The position numbers were made by a program, and so were the translations under genes. This document shows positions 1 through 5,134 of a stretch of 5,611 nucleotides of DNA, piece by piece. This stretch comes from Chitinophagaceae bacterium (GTDB lineage Bacteria; Bacteroidota; Bacteroidia; Chitinophagales; Chitinophagaceae). The stretch is taken from assembly GCA_003136915.1 (NCBI GenBank), contig PLEB01000261.1, positions 591 through 6,201 on the forward strand. Reading direction: 5' to 3'. Within the stretch, counting starts at the first letter, position 1. Each line of letters starts with the position of its first letter. The notes under the pieces are model-generated. The model made no database searches, was not told where the DNA came from, and was given only the letters and a program-made list of their open reading frames with translations.

Positions 1-30
1 GGTAAGTTATGAGCTCAGGTAAAAGTAATT

Positions 31-489
31 TCATTTTTGATAGCCGACTTCTTTCTTCGCAGTCGTTGTCCAGGATTTAATCAGTTTAACCTCCCCGCTG
101 TCCAGCCTCGCGTAGGTATGAATCAGCGTATAGGAACTTAAAGGCATCTCCTCTTTTTCCACAACCTCGGCGATATCGCCAAGACGATGATCCAGTTTAC
201 GTTTGTCAAAACCCGAAACATCAGAAAAATTGATTGCTCTTTTCCCGGCGTTAATATGATATCTCAGCCATAATCCTACAGGATTTATATTTACGTACCA
301 GGGATAAACAGTGTAGTTTGAATGGCAGTCATAACAAGATCGTTTAAGTAAATTCAGGACGGTATCCGGTACATGGACATAATGCGTGATATCTGAGGGA
401 CCCGCTGCCAGGCCGTTATTGCGGGGTTGACGGATAAATTGCATGGAAAGAAATATCACCAGTAGAACAATCAGTATTTTGCGAATCAT
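31..489 (-). CDS. membrane-anchored haem-binding domain protein (c-type CxxCH)
   Basis: This 152-residue protein matches the Bacteroidota haem-binding family (PF14376-like) in length and motif order. Residues 4-19 form one hydrophobic segment, so the protein is probably tethered to the inner membrane with the rest in the periplasm. A single CYDCH at residues 52-56 (bases 322-336) is the covalent haem c site, with His56 as proximal ligand. The family's YPWY (62-65), a following NxxP and HI..GK segment, and the later EMPL (114-117) with SYTLIH are all present. Met115 is a plausible distal ligand, but that is inference. The likely role is electron transfer or haem-dependent sensing; the partner is not visible here. 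The ATG has no Shine-Dalgarno sequence. It begins 3 nt after the stop of the tiny lipoprotein-like ORF, so translation is probably coupled. The gene looks intact. Confidence 0.9.
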   Translation of the reverse strand: MIRKILIVLLVIFLSMQFIRQPRNNGLAAGPSDITHYVHVPDTVLNLLKRSCYDCHSNYTVYPWYVNINPVGLWLRYHINAGKRAINFSDVSGFDKRKLDHRLGDIAEVVEKEEMPLSSYTLIHTYARLDSGEVKLIKSWTTTAKKEVGYQK

Positions 490-492
490 TTT

Positions 493-594
493 TTACGAAT
501 AAGAAATAGTACCGTCATTGGTTTTCATACAGGAATTAATTATTTGTACTAATATAAGAAAAAAAATTGCTGGAATAATAATTCTCTTACTCAT
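493..594 (-). CDS. tiny lipoprotein-like ORF (33 aa) coupled to the haem-binding gene
   Basis: ATG (592-594) to TAA (493-495) encodes 33 residues. It starts MSKR, followed by a hydrophobic run of about 15 residues (IIIPAIFFLILVQII) and then NSC, giving a lipobox-like I-N-S-C with Cys at residue 22. Asn at the -2 position is slightly off consensus. If processed, the mature peptide would be only 12 residues (CMKTNDGTISYS). The basic start, hydrophobic core and Cys form a complete lipoprotein signal, which is unlikely by chance right in front of a gene. The 3-nt gap to the haem-binding ATG suggests coupling. It could be a genuine micro-lipoprotein, a leader ORF, or the N-terminal stump of a longer lipoprotein. 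A mature start ending in 'ISYS' resembles Bacteroidota cytochrome-type lipoproteins where that stretch precedes the haem domain; this is a recollection-based inference. Confidence 0.55.
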   Translation of the reverse strand: MSKRIIIPAIFFLILVQIINSCMKTNDGTISYS

Positions 595-605
595 TTCAAT
601 AGTTT

Positions 606-638
606 GCAAATAAATTAGTCTCCCTGCAATTGATTTGC
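606..638 (-). other. interrupted inverted repeat after the T9SS gene stop
   Basis: GCAAAT (606-611) pairs with ATTTGC (633-638), and after one A/G mismatch AATT (613-616) pairs with AATT (628-631), leaving an 11-nt loop. It lies 10 nt after the stop of the 852-residue protein and 11 nt before the start of the tiny lipoprotein ORF. No U-tract follows on the minus strand, and the stem is AT-rich. It is therefore a poor intrinsic terminator, and could instead be an mRNA processing or end-protection hairpin. Confidence 0.3.
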
Positions 639-648
639 CGTCGAATTC

Positions 649-3207
649 TTAATGTGCAATAAGTACCGTACTGGTTTTTATAATTTTATCGGGGCCGCTA
701 ATCTGAAGAAAATAAACGCCGGTTGGATAGATCCCGGTATTCATTGAAACAACCGAGCTGCCCGCACTGGCGGTTACCAATGACTGCAATGGCTGCCCTT
801 GGGAGTTGATCAGTCTGATTGTAAGTTCAGAACCCGCATTGCCCAGGGAAACATGAACGACATTATTTGCCGGGTTAGGGAATACCGTTATTCCAGTTAC
901 GGATGATAAGGTGATTATTCTTATAGGAGAATATGTATAGGTGCCGTCAATGTTTTGAATCATTAACCGGTAATAATTGACTCCGCTTGCAGGGCTTGCA
1001 TCAGGTAAAGAATAAAGCGTTTCCGGAGTACTGTTATCCGTCGCCTGAACCGTTCCAATGGAATTCCAATTCATTCCATTGATGCTTTTTTGCACTTCGA
1101 ATCCAGTGATATTATCTCCGTTGCTTGCTATCCATGATAGTAAAACCGTATTATTATTTTTAAGAACCGCATCAAAATCTGATAAAACAGTCGCGAGGAC
1201 AACAGCATCACCGACTACACTGAACTGGGAGAAACTGCCAAATGTTGATGAGGCTGTTTGTGTAGCTACATTTCCGTTACCCGTAGCTGCCTGCCATGAA
1301 CCTCCCGAGTATTGCATGATACCAATATTCAGGCCATAACCCTGGAATGAGGCCCCTTCCAGCGTTGTGCCGGAGGAAGTCCAGTTTAAAGTTAGCGAAG
1401 CGCTACCTGAACCTGCTGTTTGAGTTATATTCCATTCTGCATTAAGCATTTTCGCAAGATTCCCCGCGCTGAACGCAGGGCCGCTCGCCAACGCATTTGT
1501 AGTTGCGCCCTGGAAAGCATAAGCAGCATAGCTGGTACCTGCGTTCGCTCCCGGATTGATGGTTGCCGGAAGGTAATAGGTTGAAGTGCCGACAGGAAAA
1601 AGGGTTGAAGTATTCGTCGAAATATTATTGATGTTCAATTGTCCCGTGGATGCGATCCCGTTACCTGTAATTACATAACTGGTGGCTGAAGCTCCGGTTA
1701 CTGGCACGTTGCCTGCAGGTAATGTCAGGGAATAGTTTGATGCGTCCAGAAGTCCACTGGTAAAGCTTAACTGATTAGTTACCGTCGTAGCGACTCCTAA
1801 AATAACGTGACCCGAGGTATTAGAAATCTTAAGGTTATAAAAGATTTCATTGGCCAGGGCCGAAGAACTGATTACCTGAGGTACGGCTCCTGAGAAAGTA
1901 ACCGTATTGTTTGCCTGAATGAAGCCGCCTTCATCATCAAAAGCAAAAGTTCCATTATTGCTCATAATGTTTACGTTTGGAAAACCTGTTGCATCAAATG
2001 TCATATTCGCGTTAACATGGAGGCTGAGCATATTTATATTTCCTCCGTTGTATGCAGAACCATTTTTTGCCACACCTGCTTCGAAGTCAATATTCGGGTA
2101 ATTGGTAGCAGGCTGGGCGTCAATCCCAAAATAACTGGCAACACCTTGAGTATTTATATATCCCATTTGAACCGTTCCACCCGTAACTGAATATTGGGTT
2201 GCCGCAACGTTCGCACCGCCCATATCCAGGTCTTCAATATTTGCATTACATGCATCTTGCAGGATGATCAAACCGCCAGACATAAATGTTTTGCCACCGA
2301 CAACATCCGCAAGTTGGAAAGTAATCCAATTGGAATACCCGTTTAAGGCAAGGATCATCGTTCCTCCCGTCATGTGAAAATCGATATAGCTGGCAGCTCC
2401 CAGGGCATTAAACCCGGCTCCAATATTTAAATTACCAGCAGATATATAAAGCTGCGGTGTTCCACCATTTACATTATACTGAAAATCCTGCCCTGAGTCA
2501 AATCCCTGACCGGTCTGCACGTTAACCGTACCCCCATTCACGAACAGCTCGCCCGATAATATGGCGCTGCCTGTAGGAGCATTTTTACACAGGTTCATGG
2601 TGCCGGCGTCAGATTCTATAATAGCGCCATATGAAATCGTAAGTGAATTCGCTGAGCCGCTATTATAACAATCGTTCAAAGTACCTGCATTATCCATCTT
2701 CCAGGTGCCTTTGATGAAACTGAAGTAATAATTTCCTCCGGAATTGATACCTGCAATAAAATTAGCATCCAGAACATCAAGCGCAGTTGCTGCCGAGCCC
2801 ATATTCAAAACGACTGTACCAGCTATTATATAAGCTCCTCCACCGGTTATGGTAGAATTGGCAGCTCCATTAAACGAAAGTGTTGAACCCGCTATAGCCG
2901 TGAAGGTGCCGGCATTACTGAAATTACCACCTATGCTCAGACTTCCTGCAGCATTTATTATTACAGAACCTGTTGCGGCAATAGTTAAGCTTCCACAAAC
3001 ATCTCCACTTGCATTTACCGTCATTACCATCCCTGCTGGCACAATTACTATATCGGTGGCTAATGGTGGAACGCCGGTTGACCAATTGGTTCCGGTTTCC
3101 CAGGCGCCGGATGAAATAGCCGTATTATTGGCCATAGCCATGGCTGAACTTAAAATCAGGAACAAGCCCAGTATTGTTACTTTAAAGTTTTTAAGATCCT
3201 TTTTCAT
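649..3207 (-). CDS. large secreted beta-rich protein with T9SS type A sorting domain
   Basis: This is an 852-residue cell-surface or secreted protein. The ATG at 3207 is preferred because GAGG lies 5 nt upstream (3213-3216) and it gives a clean signal peptide (MKKDLKNF, hydrophobic core, cut after AMAMA near residue 26). An in-frame ATG at 3231 would add eight residues without a comparable site. Residues about 27-110 hold the W..G.NWSTGVPP...DIVIVPAG opening seen in many Bacteroidota beta-helix adhesins. Residues 110-670 are Gly/Asn/Thr/Ser-rich with few charges and several GGT turns, so a long beta-solenoid is likely. Residues about 674-766 form a fibronectin-III-like domain (VLLSWIASNG..ITGFEVQKS...YYRL). 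Residues 771-852 are the Por secretion tail (VFPNPANN, then NTGIYPTGVYFLQI), which directs export through T9SS and surface attachment. No catalytic domain is recognisable. Adhesion or a matrix role is inference. Confidence 0.9.
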   Translation of the reverse strand: MKKDLKNFKVTILGLFLILSSAMAMANNTAISSGAWETGTNWSTGVPPLATDIVIVPAGMVMTVNASGDVCGSLTIAATGSVIINAAGSLSIGGNFSNAGTFTAIAGSTLSFNGAANSTITGGGAYIIAGTVVLNMGSAATALDVLDANFIAGINSGGNYYFSFIKGTWKMDNAGTLNDCYNSGSANSLTISYGAIIESDAGTMNLCKNAPTGSAILSGELFVNGGTVNVQTGQGFDSGQDFQYNVNGGTPQLYISAGNLNIGAGFNALGAASYIDFHMTGGTMILALNGYSNWITFQLADVVGGKTFMSGGLIILQDACNANIEDLDMGGANVAATQYSVTGGTVQMGYINTQGVASYFGIDAQPATNYPNIDFEAGVAKNGSAYNGGNINMLSLHVNANMTFDATGFPNVNIMSNNGTFAFDDEGGFIQANNTVTFSGAVPQVISSSALANEIFYNLKISNTSGHVILGVATTVTNQLSFTSGLLDASNYSLTLPAGNVPVTGASATSYVITGNGIASTGQLNINNISTNTSTLFPVGTSTYYLPATINPGANAGTSYAAYAFQGATTNALASGPAFSAGNLAKMLNAEWNITQTAGSGSASLTLNWTSSGTTLEGASFQGYGLNIGIMQYSGGSWQAATGNGNVATQTASSTFGSFSQFSVVGDAVVLATVLSDFDAVLKNNNTVLLSWIASNGDNITGFEVQKSINGMNWNSIGTVQATDNSTPETLYSLPDASPASGVNYYRLMIQNIDGTYTYSPIRIITLSSVTGITVFPNPANNVVHVSLGNAGSELTIRLINSQGQPLQSLVTASAGSSVVSMNTGIYPTGVYFLQISGPDKIIKTSTVLIAH

Positions 3208-3245
3208 AAGGACCTCATAAACCAGTATCATTCCAAAGCAGTCTT

Positions 3246-3260
3246 ATTTGACTGTCAAAT
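3246..3260. promoter_or_regulatory. 15-nt perfect palindrome, candidate operator
   Basis: ATTTGAC-T-GTCAAAT is a 7-bp inverted repeat around a single central base, 38 nt upstream of the preferred start of the T9SS gene. A tight, near-symmetric site of this size in a 5' region is typical of a binding site for a dimeric regulator. It overlaps a second possible fold, CAGTC (3239-3243) with GACTG (3250-3254), in the transcript. The regulator is unknown, and no regulator gene lies in the window. Confidence 0.4.
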
Positions 3261-3500
3261 AGTTAGGCGCAACCGAGATGATTCATTTTTCCAAACTTGG
3301 GTTTGAATTCCCAAAATGGTCCCCGCAATTAAGGTCTTTTTGCGATGGTAAGCAGTGAAAACCTATGAATGCGCAGATGATGATCTGGATAATGATGAAC
3401 GATAAGAAAACGTCGATAGACAAACTGCAGAGGTGTTCCAAAAGCGAACATGAAATATCAAAATCGCGCAATTCAATGATTAAATTTTGAGATCGGGTAA

Positions 3501-3511
3501 TTGACTATCAA
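3501..3511. promoter_or_regulatory. second copy of the TTGACTRTCAA motif
   Basis: TTGACTATCAA matches 10 of 11 bases of TTGACTGTCAA at 3248-3258 and is itself a 4-bp inverted repeat (TTGA/TCAA) around three bases. It sits 77 nt upstream of the ATG of the 62-residue plus-strand gene. Two similar sites in one divergent intergenic region could serve one regulator controlling both genes. The motif is short, so chance is a real alternative. Confidence 0.25.
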
Positions 3512-3554
3512 GGAAATAGAAAACTGGCATATTCTTAGACAAAAAAGGAAATAG

Positions 3555-3579
3555 CCTGCATACAAAAAAACCATGCAGG
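3555..3579 (+). promoter_or_regulatory. hairpin covering the ribosome binding site of the 62-aa gene
   Basis: CCTGCAT (3555-3561) and ATGCAGG (3573-3579) form a perfect 7-bp stem with four G-C pairs and an 11-nt A-rich loop. The AGGA that would serve as the Shine-Dalgarno sequence (3577-3580, 8 nt before the ATG at 3589) lies mostly inside the 3' arm. In the folded mRNA the ribosome site would be hidden, which suggests translational control (temperature, protein or small-RNA dependent). A DNA-level role as an operator is also possible. Confidence 0.45.
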
Positions 3580-3588
3580 AACAGAGAC

Positions 3589-3777
3589 ATGCCTTTCAAT
3601 CCCGATATACTCGCCAAGCGGATCGCCGAACTAACCCAGGCGTTTCAACGCCAAATGGAAAAAGCTGGTCAACCAGATTACGACCCGGATCTCACCGAGC
3701 TGCTTAAAAAGGATCTTAGCTGGCTGAAGGAACAACAAGAACAGACAAATCCTATTTCTTCGGAATTCGGACAGTAA
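3589..3777 (+). CDS. small hypothetical protein (62 aa)
   Basis: I do not recognise this gene. It encodes 62 mostly hydrophilic residues with no signal peptide, membrane segment or Cys. Residues 5-26 (PDILAKRIAELTQAFQ..) and 33-52 (DPDLTELLKKDLSWLKEQQE) look like two amphipathic helices joined by a GQPDYD turn, so a small helical-hairpin cytosolic protein is likely. The ATG has AGGA 8 nt upstream, better than most starts in this window, but that site lies in a 7-bp hairpin. The gene stands alone on the plus strand, convergent with the 85-residue gene. A palindromic AT-rich element follows the stop by 23 nt. Codon use and the clean start suggest it is real; the function is unknown. Confidence 0.6.
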   Translation: MPFNPDILAKRIAELTQAFQRQMEKAGQPDYDPDLTELLKKDLSWLKEQQEQTNPISSEFGQ

Positions 3778-3800
3778 TTCTTTAACGCAAATGAGGAATG

Positions 3801-3818
3801 ATCAATTGCTCAATTGAT
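3801..3818. terminator. AT-rich palindrome between convergent genes, possible weak terminator
   Basis: ATCAATTG (3801-3808) and CAATTGAT (3811-3818) are perfect inverted repeats around CT. In RNA the likely fold is a 6-bp stem with a 6-nt loop. It is followed on the plus strand by TTCTT and on the minus strand by C and ATTCC, so any terminator activity would favour the plus-strand gene. The stem has few G-C pairs, so the call is weak. A binding site is the alternative. Confidence 0.3.
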
Positions 3819-3887
3819 TTCTTGCAACTATAGGATGGAAATCTTTGCGCAGGCTGGATAACTTTACAAAATTTTGAGTATCTCTAA

Positions 3888-4145
3888 CTATTCACTTACA
3901 AAATGACCAACAACGCATTCAACAAATTTCTCCCTCGTATGCGGGGCGGATATTTTAGAGCAACAGTGGGAAATGGCCTGCATAATCGTCTGACGAGTTT
4001 TTAATGGGTAATGTTTTTTTAGTTTATCCGCCAGATACTCCATCTCCCAACGTTGCGAACAGTCAAACTTTGAGTTGTCTTTTTCGTCCTTGATTTTGCG
4101 GTTATCGTAGGAAGTCCATTGTTCAAGTAATACAGGATGTGGCAT
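3888..4145 (-). CDS. small conserved-looking four-Cys protein (85 aa), function unknown
   Basis: This 85-residue protein has no signal peptide or membrane segment, so it is probably cytosolic. It begins MPHPVLLEQWTSYDNRKIKDEKD, a charged stretch, then KFDCS with Cys29. The middle (residues 33-60) looks helical (WEMEYLADKLKKHYPLKTRQTIMQAI). A CC pair at 61-62 and a Cys at 77 (REKFVECV) complete four cysteines. The pattern resembles short uncharacterised Bacteroidota proteins I associate with this opening, but I cannot name a domain. Cys29, Cys61/62 and Cys77 could bind a metal or form disulfides; this is inference. The ATG at 4145 has no Shine-Dalgarno sequence, which is common in the phylum. 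It is divergent from the truncated membrane-protein gene and convergent with the 62-residue gene. Confidence 0.7.
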   Translation of the reverse strand: MPHPVLLEQWTSYDNRKIKDEKDNSKFDCSQRWEMEYLADKLKKHYPLKTRQTIMQAISHCCSKISAPHTREKFVECVVGHFVSE

Positions 4146-4228
4146 GGAATCAGTTTACCGAATATACTATAAAAAGGACAGCCACCCAAGGTTATTCTTT
4201 CAAAAGTCTCTTTTCTTCATAGCTAGAT

Positions 4229-4259
4229 TTAGATATTGCAAAAATTTCTGAATATCTAA
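4229..4259. promoter_or_regulatory. 9-bp inverted repeat upstream of the truncated membrane gene
   Basis: TTAGATATT (4229-4237) and AATATCTAA (4251-4259) are perfect 9-nt inverted repeats separated by 13 nt. The centre-to-centre distance of the arms is 22 nt, close to two helical turns, which suits a dimeric DNA-binding protein. The right arm ends 33 nt before the ATG at 4293, and the left arm lies about 84 nt upstream of the divergent 85-residue gene. As an RNA hairpin it would be weak (one G-C pair), so a DNA operator is the more likely reading. Confidence 0.35.
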
Positions 4260-4292
4260 TTGAGTATATTTATAACGCATGAATGCTTTGCA

Positions 4293-4499
4293 ATGGAAGT
4301 TCATCATCATCCGGATCTGCATCACAAAAAGAAAAATTTAAAAGAATATTTCTTAGAATTCCTCATGATCTTTTTAGCCGTTACAATGGGTTTTATAGCA
4401 GAAAATTTACGCGAAAGAATCACTGATCGTAGCAGGGCGTCATTCCCCTTTCGGAAAAGACATAAAACAAATTCCACGATTTTGGCTAAGGAAAAATAA
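4293..4499 (+). pseudogene. truncated N-terminus of a Bacteroidota His-rich single-pass membrane protein
   Basis: From the ATG at 4293 the product is 68 residues. It opens MEVHHHPDLHHKKK, then NLKEYFLEFLMIFLAVTMGFIAENLRER, which combines a transmembrane segment (about residues 22-38) with a strongly conserved start of a Bacteroidota membrane protein family. From memory, full members are roughly 200 residues or more and continue with a helical extracytoplasmic part. Here resemblance stops after RERITDR (about residue 46). The remaining 22 residues are basic and unlike the family, and then a stop follows. The +1 frame stays open from 4399 to 4518 but does not obviously restore the family. A deletion or frameshift is therefore likely. 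A TTG at 4260 would add 11 residues; the ATG directly before the EVHHH motif is the better start. The function of the full-length family is unknown. Confidence 0.65.
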
Positions 4500-4524
4500 A
4501 CACCTGATAAGAGGTTAATGCTGA

Positions 4525-4926
4525 CTAAAAAGAAAAATTATTTATTTGGCTATGCAATGGTCTGATATTGCCGTCCATATCGATGAAGTCTTCGGTTCTT
4601 AATAAAGGCGTTGATCCGTTCCCCATCTTAATAATTCCATCTGTCATTACGATTGCCCCATTTTTTAAGGTGACCGGACTGTTCAACAGGAATAAACTTC
4701 CATTCCGAACCAGTTTAAGCTGTCCGCCCTGCATGACAAAACCGTCTTTCACATGTCTGTACTCCCTGTTGGAATCCAAGCGGTGATCATTATATTGCCC
4801 ATAATTCGGACTTTCGTTCTCAAAGATCGTTTTAACCAGCGTATCCTGCATATTCGGAAAACCCACCTGGCAAAAGGCACCTGATACCAGGAAATGCACA
4901 ATTACCAATACATACAGCTTTTTCAT
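4525..4926 (-). CDS. exported DUF6799 protein
   Basis: The ATG at 4926 gives 133 residues with a signal peptide (MKKLYVLVIVHFLVSGAFC, cleavage probably before Gln20; Phe before the Cys argues against a lipobox). A TTG six bases upstream is a less likely start. Residues 21-58 are polar and unassigned. Residues about 59-121 form a DUF6799-type unit: short beta-hairpin repeats ending in Gly (KDGFVMQGGQLKLVRNG, then SPVTLKNGAIVMTDGIIKMGNG, then LLRTEDFIDMDGNI), alternating descriptions of 'with/without' turns typical of the family. Those proteins are periplasmic or surface-exposed in Bacteroidota and have no established function. The gene is convergent with the truncated membrane gene (25-nt gap) and lies 208 nt downstream of the lactonase gene on the same strand, so it may have its own promoter. 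Confidence 0.8.
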   Translation of the reverse strand: MKKLYVLVIVHFLVSGAFCQVGFPNMQDTLVKTIFENESPNYGQYNDHRLDSNREYRHVKDGFVMQGGQLKLVRNGSLFLLNSPVTLKNGAIVMTDGIIKMGNGSTPLLRTEDFIDMDGNIRPLHSQINNFSF

Positions 4927-5001
4927 ACCCAATATTTAGATATGTGGGGCAATACCAATGCCATGCATTCCAAGTCAATGAAAAATTGATTCGCAATAAT
5001 C

Positions 5002-5036
5002 AGGGTTACAAGTCTTTAAACGTTGTGTTAAACCCT
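5002..5036. other. inverted repeat between the lactonase and DUF6799 genes
   Basis: AGGGTT (5002-5007) pairs with AACCCT (5031-5036), and inside it ACAA (5008-5011) can pair with TTGT (5023-5026), leaving a 4-nt bulge. It lies between two minus-strand genes. No U-tract follows on the minus strand, so it is a poor intrinsic terminator, although it could still mark the 3' end of the lactonase transcript. The rest of 4927-5134 shows no gene. Confidence 0.2.
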
Positions 5037-5134
5037 TTGGGAGATGGCCTAGCCGGTTGGAATGAGCGATACTTCTCCATGCATAGCAAAGTATTGGCCG
5101 AATAGTCAATTTTTTGGTTCATTTGCAAATTGTT

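Larger units (their letters stand above)
3208..3588. other. divergent intergenic region, no convincing gene
   Basis: About 380 nt separate the divergent T9SS gene and the 62-residue gene. The stretch holds a 15-nt palindrome (3246-3260), a related shorter copy (3501-3511), small overlapping inverted repeats near 3291-3314 (CAAAC/GTTTG and TTGGG/CCCAA) and the hairpin over the ribosome binding site of the plus-strand gene. Reading frames of 41 codons (plus, 3365-3490) and 62 codons (minus, TTG start, 3283-3471) are open but lack a good start or recognisable protein features. No match to the Bacteroidota -33/-7 promoter (TTTG / TAnnTTTG) with proper spacing was found on either strand. Confidence 0.6.

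Noticed and set aside
2849..3220. 123-codon plus-strand ORF opposite the signal-peptide end of the T9SS gene
   Set aside because: It is antisense to a clearly coding frame with signal peptide and domain motifs. Its Pro/Val/Ala-rich product is the expected shadow of Gly/Asn/Thr-rich codons.
3207..3300. Possible sigma-70 -35 TTGACA inside the palindrome (minus strand)
   Set aside because: No -10 element at suitable spacing was found, and Bacteroidota use a different promoter (-33 TTTG, -7 TAnnTTTG). No correctly spaced match to that was found either.
3283..3471. Minus-strand 62-codon ORF with a hydrophobic middle (SFIIIQIIICAFIGF)
   Set aside because: It begins with TTG, has no ribosome site, its Cys and hydrophobic content look like AT-rich noise, and it lies in a region with palindromic regulatory-looking elements.
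3365..3490. Plus-strand 41-codon ORF (starts MNAQMMIW, basic C-terminal half)
   Set aside because: No Shine-Dalgarno sequence, an odd Met-rich start, and no recognisable protein feature. It is kept only as a remote possibility.
4500..4520. ACCT-GATAAG-AGGT mini-hairpin between the truncated membrane gene and DUF6799 gene
   Set aside because: It has only four base pairs and no T-run, too weak to call a terminator.
5121..5130. ATTTGCAAAT 10-nt palindrome just after the lactonase stop
   Set aside because: Short AT-rich palindromes like this and CAAAATTTTG at 3867-3876 are expected by chance, and neither sits in a promoter position.
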